A model generated the notes under the pieces. The model ran no database searches and was not told where the DNA came from. It saw nothing but the letters and a program-made list of their open reading frames with translations. A DNA stretch of 64,000 bases from Papilionanthe hookeriana x Papilionanthe teres (taxonomy: Eukaryota > Streptophyta > Magnoliopsida > Asparagales > Orchidaceae). The position numbers and the translations under genes were made by a program. Location of the stretch: assembly GCA_022702705.1 (NCBI GenBank), contig CM040428.1, forward strand, positions 95,166,287-95,230,286, in the 5' to 3' direction. Numbering within the stretch: position 1 is the first letter of the stretch; each line of letters opens with the position of its first letter. This document shows, one piece after another, positions 1-8,760 of the stretch.

Positions 1-129
1 TATATTTAGCTTTCATAGATTATTTACAAGAAAAAGATCTTCTTGAAAAAAACTTTTCTAAATAAATATTTATGTATAAAAATTAAGTAAAGTATGTAAC
101 TAGTTTTCTTCCTATAAGATAATTCAAGT

Positions 130-250
130 GAAGCCAATTTTTTATTAGGCATTTCCTCAAGCTTCTCCTCTCTTCTCTTTTTTTTTTCTTCTCTTTCTTC
201 TTTTTTTTTTCTTCTTTTATATATAGATAGAGGATTACTATATCTAGATA
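130..250 (-). other. Conserved two-box purine module, copy in element B
   Basis: On the minus strand a box close to TATCTAGATATAGTAATCCT is followed by a purine-only A/G tract and then by GAGGAGAAGCTTGAGGA plus ATGCCT and AAAAATTGGCTTC. The same order occurs in element A (14806-14955) and element C (23218-23352). The rest of the 3' untranslated regions is hard to align between elements, so this block stands out. Function unknown. Confidence 0.6.
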
Positions 251-654
251 GCCTGTTAATGGTTTTGAACTTCACTATCCTTAACTTATATTTTCAAAAC
301 TTATACATTTCCACTTAATTATTATAACATAAATAAGATTCAAAATGATTTCCAATCTTTTCTTTTTCAAGTGATAATTTTTGATTACTTAATATTTCTA
401 AAATTCTATTAATTCTATCATGAATAGAAAAAATTCTTTATCTTATTCTTCTTTAAGTTAAATAATTCTATTCCTAAAATCAAACAAAGTTAGTAAAATT
501 TTGGTTAATTTTCACTAAATTGTTTATAATTTCAAAAATAAAAGTGATCTCAAATAAATTCTTCATTCCTTAAGTTATTTTAAAAAGTTTTTTTTTTATT
601 TTTATGAAAATATTAGCTCTTTAAGGACAAATAAAATTTTAATTTTGAATGGAT

Positions 655-675
655 TTTCCCTTCCCCCAAACTTAA
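655..675 (-). other. Internal polypurine-tract-like motif (element B)
   Basis: The minus strand reads AAGTTTGGGGGAAGGGAAA. Elements A (14407-14425) and C (22795-22818) have an equivalent motif about 0.9 kb upstream of the true polypurine tract that abuts the 3' LTR. It could be a second plus-strand priming site. Confidence 0.5.
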
Positions 676-1115
676 GTTTTGGTATACTATGATAATTTGA
701 AAGTTTGAGAGAAAGAAGATCATAAGAATTTTTAATAAGTATGTAAAAAGAATCTTAAAAAGAAAAATTAACTTTTATCATGCTTTTATGAATAATTTAA
801 GATAAAATTTAAGCATGTATAAAAAGTAAGCAGGCTAATTTTATGATGAGACTAAATTTGAAACAGAATTAAAACAGAGCAAAATTACTAAATACTAAAC
901 AGTAGACTAAAACAAAATATAAATTAATTCTAACAGAGCAAAATTACTAAATACTAATCAGTAGTGACTCCATTACTAACACATAGTGAATAGATCAGAT
1001 ATGGAAATCCCAATCCAACAGAAGTGTCAGACCTCGCAGTAGAATCCACAGAATCATAAATAATGCTCACGACATCAATAGGCTTCCTCTCCTGAATGCA
1101 GTAGTTTAAGATCAC

Positions 1116-1667
1116 TCAACCTCTAGTCACTTCACTCAGGTGGTTGGAAGGTAACAATCTTGCAGAAATAAAATAGTGCCATGCTTTAGAAATACCATTT
1201 AATTCGGAGGATTTGAAGTTTACACTTTTTTCATTCCTGATCTTCCAAGATCCAGTACCGTCAGTTAGATAAGCAATGATCATATCCAAATCTTCCTCAG
1301 ATGGTGATAATCCAGAACAATAACACTCAATAGTCAGTGGCAGGCCATAAAATATGTTGATTCTTTCTGGACTAAATCCTACTCCGATTCCTCTGACAAA
1401 GACTTCATAATCCTCGGCATCCAGAAAATTTGCATAAAATTCTCGAACAATCGGGATAACAGCAACAGCAGTAAAATTACAAAAATGTTGCCAATTGTGT
1501 GCAACAATAGTGTTTTCGATCATTTCTCCAGGATGATAGAAACTTCTTTCAGAAATGAACTTTCTGGATGTCGCAAATTCATGGAAGCGAACATGCGCAG
1601 CCGCAGTAAAAAATTTGCTGCTATCAAAGTTATCTCGTGCCTTCCCGCGTTTAGATTTTGGAGCCAT
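1116..1667 (-). pseudogene. Env-position ORF 2 of element B, plant-transposon-protein domain
   Basis: An open frame of 183 codons after a basic N-terminus (MAPKSKRGKAR). It contains the run IPIVREFYANF near residue 90, then VFVRGIGVGFSPERIN and WHYFISARLLPSNH. These match the family annotated in plants as putative plant transposon protein, commonly found downstream of integrase in Athila-like elements. It is homologous to A ORF 1 at 10655-11811, which continues about 130 residues further, so this frame is C-terminally truncated. No signal peptide or membrane span is visible, so env describes its position only. A GC-rich dyad module at 2032-2071 lies upstream. Confidence 0.7.
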
Positions 1668-2464
1668 CTAAATGTGAAAGAAAACAAGAACAAATTTAGG
1701 AATCAAAGATTTAAACTCTTCTTAAGTTTATAAAACTTAAAATAAGTTTAGAAATCCAAAGAAATCACTAAAAATCGAAAAAATTTTCAAAATTTTGGTT
1801 CTTAGAAAAACCTAGGGAAATCTATGGTGAAAATCTAAAATAAATGGTTTAAAATCTAGATCTGACCATAAGACGAAGAAATCGAGTAGTTTCGCGCTCA
1901 AATCCTTGATGTTTTGACCTCAAAATGGATCTAGAGGATGTATTTTCGCGAAAATGGGGAAGAAGATGAAGCTTAGGCGTCAAAAATGGCTTTTGGGGGT
2001 TATTTAAGTACATTCTTGGGTACAGGCCGAACTGGCACTTAGGCGCCGAATTCTGGCGCCTAGGCGCCAGACTTGCCTTTCACAAATTTTTTTTTAAAAT
2101 TTAATTTTCCATCAAAATTCATTAATTCAACTTCCAATTACTCATATCAGAGTAGAGCTTCAGTTTCTAACTTTCACAACATTTTTCAAAAATTTATAAA
2201 AATTAAATATTAAATTCACAAATCAAACATAAGGTTTCAATCAAACTCACTAAATTCCATTTATAACCTTCAATATTGACTCAATACATTCCAGATAAGT
2301 ATTATATTTGATTCAAGTTCCTAATACACACTCAAACATATCAATTTCTAAGCAACAACAATACACATTGAACATGAAAGCAAATACACAACAAACACAA
2401 TTGATTTTCTAAATCGATACAATGACTCAACAAACCATAATAACTATATCATTACCAAAATATT
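1668..2464 (-). other. Spacer between the two env-position ORFs of element B
   Basis: Non-coding. It holds a dyad module at 2032-2071 and, 25 bp downstream on the minus strand, a TATA-like TTAAATAA (2000-2007), then AT-rich leader to the start codon at 1667. No other gene is seen. Confidence 0.6.
2032..2071. promoter_or_regulatory. GC-rich dyad pair upstream of env-position ORF 2 (B)
   Basis: Two adjacent palindromic words, TGGCACTTAGGCGCC and TGGCGCCTAGGCGCCA. They are the same words found in the B LTR at 21883-21923 and 22127-22165, upstream of the LTR TATA box. In this AT-rich setting they stand out strongly. Confidence 0.6.
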
Positions 2465-2812
2465 CTAATCTTCACAAGGGAAATTGTGTATTCCACTTGG
2501 AAAGAACACTAACGCTCTCGGGAAATCCGTAGCTGTCTTTTCGTCAATCCACTTGTTCATCGCATACATTTCAACATGAGCATCTTGATATGCTGCAAAA
2601 TGATCAAATTGAAGTTTCATTTGCCATTCTAGATGTTCAACTTGATGAAACAACTCATGAAGGCGATCTCCAATGCTTTTAAACTCTGCTTCAATCTTAT
2701 CCAAACGACTAGAAATTTTCTCTAAACTTACAGCAATGAAAACATTAAAGTAGGATTGAGGATCTTTTGAAACCTTGTCCCTAGCTTCTTCTCCATGATT
2801 TCTTCCTTCCAT
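2465..2812 (-). pseudogene. Env-position ORF 1 of element B, coiled-coil C-terminal part
   Basis: A 115-codon frame with heptad-like sequence (LEKISSRLDKIEAEFKSIGD), probably a short coiled coil, ending in a segment with KWIDEKTATDF. The same ending motif, WIDE followed by a T/S-A-E/D-F run, lies at the C-terminus of A ORF 1 near 11695-11735. I therefore read this as the C-terminal half of a paralogue of the 1116-1667 frame that has lost its N-terminal half. The start ATG is followed by MEGRNHGEEARDK and preceded by a dyad module at 2962-2999 and a TTTAAAT at 2900-2906. Function not known. Confidence 0.55.
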
Positions 2813-3452
2813 TTCTTCAAAAATTTCTCAAATCTCTCAAGAATGAAGTGCAAGGGACGTAATTTTGATTGCTTGATTGTTAGGGAAGAAGATAGGTTGA
2901 TTTAAAGGGGAAAATCGTGTGAAAAACTGAAAATTTTCGGTTTTTGCACGACCCAGTAACCGTGGCGCTTAGGCGCCGAATCTGGCGCCTAGGTGCCGGA
3001 CCTATGTTCAACTCCATTTCGCCTGATCGTCAAATTGCAAAATTTCGTTCTCCAAGATAGGTAAATTGTACTGGTAAGAGTAATTTAGACTCAATAACTC
3101 TCATTGTAAACAATCATAATGAAGGTTAACTTGATCTCCTTTTTACTCATATTCAAAATAGAGTGATCCTATTTTAAATCTTACATACTTCAAAATAATT
3201 TTTAGCCTAAGTCATCAAAGACTTATGAGCATCAAATTTTTCTGAAGTAATATAAAATTGATCAAAGACTCATATTCAAATTTTTCTTGAAATTTTCTTA
3301 TCATGCAAAATCTTCATTTTCTCTTTATAAATTCTCGCATTTTCATACTATTCGTTTCTAATTTCTTCCATCTCATTTAGTAGCAATAATCGTTTTTCTC
3401 CTGCTTTATTCAAATTAAAATTAAACTCCTTTATCGCCCAATAAGCTTTATG
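2813..3452 (-). other. Integrase to env-position spacer of element B with dyad module
   Basis: Contains the dyad pair at 2962-2999 (TGGCGCTTAGGCGCC and TGGCGCCTAGGTGCC), then a TTTAAAT TATA-like motif 56 bp downstream on the minus strand and a leader to the ATG at 2812. The upper part (3000-3452) is AT-rich and still carries decayed integrase C-terminal sequence near 3380-3452. Confidence 0.55.
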
Positions 3453-4331
3453 TTAAAGTTCTACAGGTAAGTGACGATGTTTACCATAAATTAACCGGTA
3501 AGGTGACATTCCGATTGGTGTCTTATAAGTCGTTCTATAAGCCCATAATGCAGAATCAAGTCTATCAACCCAATCAGTTCTTTTAGGATTAACAGTTTTT
3601 TCTAAAATTCTTTTAATTTCTCTGTTTAATACTTCAGCCATTCCACTAGTTTTTGGGTGATAAGCAGTTGCAATTCTATGTTTGATTCCAAATTTTTGTA
3701 GTAATGATTGAATTCTTATATTCCCGAAATGACTTCCACCATCAGTGATAATTACCTTAGGCATTCCAAATCTTGAAAATATCATTTTCTTTAAAAATTT
3801 AGAAACACTTTTGGAATCACAGTTTGGTAAAGCAACAACTTCAATCCACTTTGAAACAAAATCAACTGCTAATAAAATATAAATTTTTCCAGGTGATGGA
3901 ACAAATGGTCCCATAAAGTCTAAACCCTATATATCAAAAATTTCAACTTCCAATATATAGTTTAAAGGCATTTCATCTTTCCTAGATATGTTTCCCATCC
4001 TTTGACATCGATCACATGTTTTCACATATTGTCTCACATCTTTAAATAAGGTAGGCCAATAAAATCCATAATTTAAAATTTTAAATGTAGTTTTATCTAT
4101 GCCAAAGTGTCCTCCAAAATCAGAATCATGACATTTTTGAATAATAGCAAAAGTTTCCTCATAAGGTACACATCTTCGAATCATAGAATCTTTACCAATT
4201 TTAAATAAATGAGGTTCTTCCTAAATATAAGATTTAGCATCATATTTAAATTTCTTAATAAATTTGTTATCCAAGTCATAAGGCAAAATATTGCTAACTA
4301 AATAATTAACAATATCAGCATACCAAGGTGT
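3453..4331 (-). pseudogene. pol: Integrase of element B
   Basis: The N-terminal zinc finger is visible as CHDSDFGGHFG followed by TCDRCQRMGN (HHCC pattern). The catalytic core shows LDFMGPF (first Asp), VIITDGGSHFG (second Asp), AYHPKTSGMAEVLNREIK (Glu), then WAYRTTYKTPIGMSPYRLIYG. In-frame stops interrupt it, one at the boundary between zinc finger and core where a Trp codon appears changed to TAG and one in the linker near 4220. This is the last pol domain before the spacer. The segment above 4184 is the RNase H to integrase linker. Confidence 0.88.
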
Positions 4332-4682
4332 TTAGCATCTTTGAATAACATATAAAGATTCATCAGGGAATTTCTCATTTATATTTTCCTCCGAAATAAT
4401 ATCATCTTTAATTCTAGACAAATGATCAGCAATTTGGTTTTCAATTCCTTTTCTATATACTATTTGAAAATCAAATTCTTGTAGAAGTAAAACCCATCTT
4501 ATAAGTCTAGGTTTAGAATCCTTCTTAGATAATATATATTTAATAGCAAAATGATCATTATGAACTATGCATTTAGTACCAAGAAGATAAGGTCTAAATT
4601 TATCAAAGGCATATATTATAGCTAGAAGCTCTTTCTCAGTGGTAGTGTAATTTCTTTGTGTTTCAGTTAGAGTTTTACTAGC
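4332..4682 (-). pseudogene. pol: RNase H of element B, C-terminal part (interrupted by element A)
   Basis: Encodes the end of the reverse transcriptase-associated RNase H: TETQRNYTTTEKELLAI, then IVHNDHFAIKYILSKKDSKPRLIRW and the ENQIADHLSR motif. Upstream codons are cut exactly at 4682/4683 by element A. The rest of the domain resumes at 16887 on the same strand, with ATAAT on each side. Loss of continuity is due only to the insertion; both sides are otherwise in frame. Confidence 0.9.
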
Positions 4683-4687
4683 ATAAT
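4683..4687. repeat. Target site duplication of element A, left copy (ATAAT)
   Basis: ATAAT precedes the TG of the LTR at 4688 and recurs at 16882-16886 after the CA of the other LTR. Counting one copy restores the RNase H reading frame of element B. Confidence 0.92.
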
Positions 4688-4866
4688 TGATCACAGAAAA
4701 ATATGTTAAGAAATTCATACCAATTTTTTTATGAAATTGCACTTTAAAGAAAGGTATTTTCTTTATTTTATTGTAGGAATGAAGATTTATAAGTGATAGA
4801 AGCAAAAAGCATGAAATGGAGCGAATTTGGATCAAAAAAGGAAGAAATTCATGCAAAATGAACTAA

Positions 4867-5041
4867 GCCACCGACGGCGAGATCGAGCCCGCCGACGGCG
4901 AGATCATGAGGAGAATTTTTGAAGGATTTATAACTACTTCGCCGACAGCGAGCCCGAGCCCGCTGACGGCGAGATCGCGTGGTTTGGAGACCTTCTAGAA
5001 GCCCCGCCGACGGCGAGGTCGTTTCTCACCGACGGCGAGAT
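4867..5041. promoter_or_regulatory. Three paired GC-rich dyads in the U3 of element A
   Basis: Six copies of a word close to CTCGCCGACGGCGAG, an odd palindrome, arranged as three pairs. They contain GCCGAC or ACCGAC, the core of the DRE/CRT site recognised by DREB/CBF-type AP2 factors. Similar words recur inside the element at 10408-10514 and 12201-12353, upstream of the two env-position ORFs. Confidence 0.55.
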
Positions 5042-5120
5042 AGGTCAAAACGCCAGATACATTGAACCTGGATGCTTTTTGAAGAGGTGCTTAAGTACCC
5101 CTTGGACCTTTGTCTACCTC

Positions 5121-5128
5121 TATAAATA
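5121..5128 (+). promoter_or_regulatory. TATA box of the element A LTR
   Basis: TATAAATA within CCTCTATAAATAGAGG, conserved in the 3' LTR near 15722-15736. It places transcription start about 30 bp downstream, near the 11-bp repeats. Confidence 0.75.
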
Positions 5129-5147
5129 GAGGATGAATTTTAGTTTT

Positions 5148-5203
5148 TTGTGTGTCTATTTGGTGTCTATTTGGTGTCTATTTGGTGTCTATTTGGTGTC
5201 TAC
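5148..5203 (+). repeat. 11-bp direct repeats downstream of the TATA box
   Basis: GGTGTCTATTT is repeated about four to five times head to tail, with a diverged copy in the 3' LTR at 15748-15800. The 11-bp period is about one helical turn. Confidence 0.8.
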
Positions 5204-6287
5204 TTTGTGTCTTCTGTGAGTCTATTTTAGAGAGTCTTAGTGTTACTTTGTTTTAGTAAGTGTAATTAGTGAGTTAGAAGAGTGCTGTACTAGAAGGAAA
5301 AGTCAAAGGAACTTCAAGGAGTCTGCTTGGGGAGGAAATTGAGATAAGTATCTTTGTTTATTGTTGTTAACTTTAAATGAAATCCATGCTTTGTTTAATT
5401 CCCATGCATTTTGAGAAGTTTTCTTAGTCTTTCTCCTTGTTTATGAAATTATGTGAATTGATGAAATTAAATAGAAGTGCCAAATATATTAAAATAAATT
5501 GTGATAATTTTTACTTAAAACTTAATTTACTTTTCAATCTGGCCAATTGATTTGTTAAAATATGTTGAATTATCAACTATAGTAAAGATTACATCCAATA
5601 TTCAGGGAAGTCAAAAGCCTTGGATGGAGGGTGCAAATAAATAGGGAAATATTATTTATCGGACGTAGAATTGGACATTTTAGTGTGACAGACTAAAATA
5701 TTCAACTCCGTTCTATTGTTTGAGAGCTGAAGTGTAGATGTTAGCCCTCGAGTGAGGGGAACGTGGGAGCTACGAAGTGGCGGCGATATCCTCCCGACTT
5801 AGCCGTAGATTCAGTAATCAAACATAGAATTTTTCAATGTTTTTTTGCACCTGGACCAAAGGGTAAAGAATAGGATTGCTCCTATTTGTCACAATACAAT
5901 AAAAAATCTATTTAAATTCAACATTCACTTAATTTTCTAAATACAAGGAGAAGGATACCTTTTTCTGAAATCTTTAAATCAACTTTATTTAAAGCATTAG
6001 TTTACTTTAGTTCGCTTTAGTTAAGTATTCTAAATTTCCGTATACTATATTAGTAAGTAATAATTTTAAATTTAGTTCATTACAAATTTAGTAAAACTTC
6101 CTCGTGGGATCGATAACCGAGGACTCCACTAGAGCCTCGTATTACTTGATACGATACGTATACTTGCGTAGAATCCACATTATACATTCCATCATAAAAT
6201 CAAATATATATATATTAAAGTGGGATCAAGTTTTTGGTGCCGTTACTATTAACATAATTTGCAAACATAAAAAGTGGGTCAAGTTTT

Positions 6288-6362
6288 TGGCGCCGTTGCC
6301 GGTGATCGAACCCGGGTCACCCGTGTGACAGGCGGGAATACTCACCACTATACTACAACGAC
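6288..6362 (-). tRNA. Full-length tRNA-Asp(GUC)-like copy with CCA at the primer site
   Basis: Read on the minus strand these 75 nt begin GTCGTTGTAGTATAGTGG and end CAACGGCGCCA. The acceptor stem pairs over seven positions. The anticodon loop reads CTGTCAC (anticodon GTC) and the T-loop is TTCGATC. The match to plant tRNA-Asp, as I recall it, is nearly complete. One anticodon-stem pair (31-39) and one T-stem pair (53-61) are broken. The terminal CCA, which plant nuclear tRNA genes do not encode, coincides with the TGG of the retrotransposon primer site. This points to a reverse-transcribed mature primer rather than a normal gene. The A-box is intact, and a TTTTT run lies downstream at 6273-6269, so Pol III transcription is possible. 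Confidence 0.85.
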
Positions 6363-6796
6363 TAAATCAACATAAAAAAGATAAACAGTTTGCTAAATTC
6401 CTTAAAATTCTGAAAAAATTAACAATAAATATTCCTTTCGTAGAAGCTTTAGAACAGATGCCAAACTATGTAAAATTCATGAAAGATATTTTAAATAAAA
6501 AAAGAAAATTTACCGATAATGAAACGGTCACACTTAGTGAAGAGTGTAGTGCTTATTATTCGAAAAAGCTTCTGAAAAATTAAAAGATCCCGGTAGTTTC
6601 ACTATACCTCGCGCTTATTGGAGAAAAATTCTATGGAAAAGCTTTGTGTGACTTAGGAGCAAGCATCAATCTAATGCCTCTATCAATTTTTAAGAGATTA
6701 GGATTGGGAGAAATTTCACCTACTTCAGTAACCGTTTAGTTAGCTGATCGTTCTGTTACATATCCTAAGGGAGTTATTGAAGATGTTTTAGTAAAA
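6363..6796 (+). pseudogene. Element A gag end and protease (5'-truncated)
   Basis: Immediately after the tRNA copy the frame reads the gag/protease linker (QFAKFLKILKKLTINIPF, then ALEQMPNYVKFMKDIL), equivalent to 18838-19000 of element B. The protease follows with ALCDLGASINLMPLSIFKRL, whose D-x-G-A motif is the aspartic protease site, and DRSVTYPKGVIEDVLVKVD. A frameshift near 6560-6620 and a stop near 6739 break it. The primer-site leader and about 1.5 kb of gag present in element B are absent. Confidence 0.85.
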
Positions 6797-8106
6797 GTGG
6801 ATAAATTTATCTTCCCTATAGATTTTATTGTTTTAGAAATGGAAGAAGATAAAGAAATTCCTATCATCTTAGGAAGACCATTTTTAGCCACTGGGAAAGC
6901 TATGATTGATGTTCAGAAAGGAGAATTAACTATGAGAGTAAATGGCCAGAAAGTAACTTTTAATATTGCTAAATCAATGAAATATCCTGCGTTAGAAAAA
7001 GATGATGAGTGTTTTCGAATGGAAGTACTTGATCATTTACAAAAAGAACATTTTAAGGAATATTATCAAGAAAAATTAGAAAAAGAAAATACTGAATTAA
7101 TTGAAAAAGCCGATATAAATGAAGAACTAGATTATATTCAAGAGAAATTTGAATTTTTGGATAATACAGAAAACACTGAAAAAAATATAGTTCCATCAAT
7201 TATTAAACCTCCTGAACTTGAGTTAAAAATGTTATCTAATCATTTGAAATATGCTTACTTAGGTAATTCTTCAACTCTACAAGTTATTATTTCATCTGAA
7301 TTAAATGAATCTCAAGAACAAAAACTTTTAGATACCTTAAAAAAATATAAGAAAATTTTTGGTTGGACTTTAGTAGATATTAAAGGAATTAGTTCTTCAA
7401 TCTGTATGGACAGAATTATTTTAGATAATGAACATAAGCCTAGAGTAGATCCCCAAAGGAGGTTAAACCCGATAATGAAAGTAGTCAAGAAAGAAATTTT
7501 AAAATGGTTATATAATGGTATTATATATCCTATTTCTGACAGTGCTTGGGTGAGCCCAATTCACTGTGTGCCTAAGAAAGGAGGATTGACCATAAAAGCT
7601 AAAGAAAATAATGATCTTATCCCTATAAGATAAGTTACTGGATGGTGAATATGTATTGATTATAGAAAATTAAATGCAGCCACCAGGAAAGATCACTTCC
7701 CTTTACCATTTCTAGACCAGATGTTAGATAGATTAGCCGGACATAAGTATTTTTTTTCTTAGATGGATATACCGGTTATCATCAAATACAAATTGCTCCT
7801 GAGGATCAAGATAAAACTACATTTACTAGTCCTTATGGAACTTTCACTTTTCGAAGGATGTCTTTTGGATTATGTAATGCACCTGCAACATTCCAGAGAT
7901 GTATGATGTCTATATTTAGTAAGTTAATTGATAATGGAATAGAAGTATTTATGGATGATTTATCTGTATTTGGAACATCATTTGACACATGCTTAAATAA
8001 TCTTGAAAAAGTATTTGAAGTATGTGAGAAAACTAACTTAGTTCTTAATTGGGAGAAATGCCAATTTATGGTTGCAGGCGGCATTGTATTAGGGCATAAA
8101 ATTTAG
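6797..8106 (+). pseudogene. pol: Element A protease end and reverse transcriptase
   Basis: The first 278 codons stay open: KEIPIILGRPFLATGKAMID (protease end), a linker, and the N-terminal reverse transcriptase with WVSPIHCVPKKGG. At 7633 a glutamine-type codon appears as TAA and shortly after an arginine-type codon as TGA. A one-base loss near 7750 shifts the frame before LDGYTGYHQIQIAPEDQ-like sequence. The active-site box reads VFMDDLSVFG at about 7950, followed by LVLNWEKCQFMV. Element B has the same order without the first two stops. Confidence 0.88.
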
Positions 8107-8760
8107 GAAAAAGGCATGGAAGTAGACCCTGCAAAAATTCAAGTTATAGCTAAAATACCACCTCCAACTACGGTAAAAGGGGTAAGAAGTTTTCTTGGAC
8201 ATGCTGGATTCTACAGACGATATATAAAAGATTTTTCAAAAATTACTAAACCTCTATGCCAACTTCTTGAAAAGGACAAGAAATTTGAATTTACAACTGA
8301 ATGCTCGAATGCTTTAGAATTATTAAAAGATAAAATAATTACAAGCACTATAATAGTTTCACCTAATCGGGAGAAACCATTTAAACTTATGTGTGATGCT
8401 AGTGATTATGCTATAGGAGCAGTTCTTGGGCAAAGATATGATAAGATTTTCAAAGTTATATATTATGCTTAGTAAAACTCTAAATGATGCTTGAAATAAA
8501 TTATACGATTCATCGAAAAGATTTATTAGCGATTGTGTATGCTTTTAATAAATTTCGAGCATTATCTAATAGGAACTAAATGTATTGTGCATACTGATCA
8601 CTCGCTTTATTAAGTATTTAATGAAAAAGAAAGATTATAAACCAAGATTAATTAGATGGATGTTATTAATGCAAGAATTTGATTTTGAGATCGTTAACAA
8701 AAAGGAACCGATAATCAAATTGCCGATCATTTATCAAGATTAGAATATCATGAATTATCC
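8107..8760 (+). pseudogene. pol: Element A reverse transcriptase thumb and RNase H
   Basis: Opens with GMEVDPAKIQVIAKIPPPTT and SFLGHAGFYRRYIKDFSKIT, then the RNase H start LMCDASDYAIGAVLGQ. Beyond 8472 the reading frame breaks repeatedly, although remnants of the TEKELLAI and NQIADHLSRL motifs can be followed to 8745. It is preceded by a stop at 8103 where element B has a sense codon. Confidence 0.85.

Larger units (their letters stand above)
1..1050 (-). other. Element B 3' untranslated region (partial)
   Basis: AT-rich non-coding DNA between the second env-position ORF and the missing 3' LTR. It matches the corresponding regions of elements A (13869-15313) and C (22342-23720) only in short blocks: a polypurine motif at 655-675 and a conserved two-box block near 130-250. 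The small basic ORF here on the minus strand is only the purine tract read through and is not considered a gene. Confidence 0.75.
4688..6281 (+). repeat. Element A 5' LTR
   Basis: 1594 bp, starting TGATCACAG and ending GTGGGTCA. U3 holds the GC-rich dyads at 4867-5041 and a TATA box at 5121-5128, followed by 11-bp direct repeats at 5148-5203. Near the U5 end, at 6229-6250, lies a primer-site-like sequence (AGTTTTTGGTGCCGTT) 53 bp before the true primer site. The 3' LTR lacks 21 bp between two of the dyad motifs. Confidence 0.93.

Noticed and set aside
24..275. Lysine/glutamate-rich ORF on the minus strand
   Set aside because: It is the purine-rich tract of the conserved 3' module read through; no equivalent frame is kept in elements A or C.
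6288..6362. Ordinary nuclear tRNA-Asp gene
   Set aside because: It begins exactly at the primer-site position, includes CCA, has two broken stem pairs and lies inside a retrotransposon; kept as a captured primer copy.
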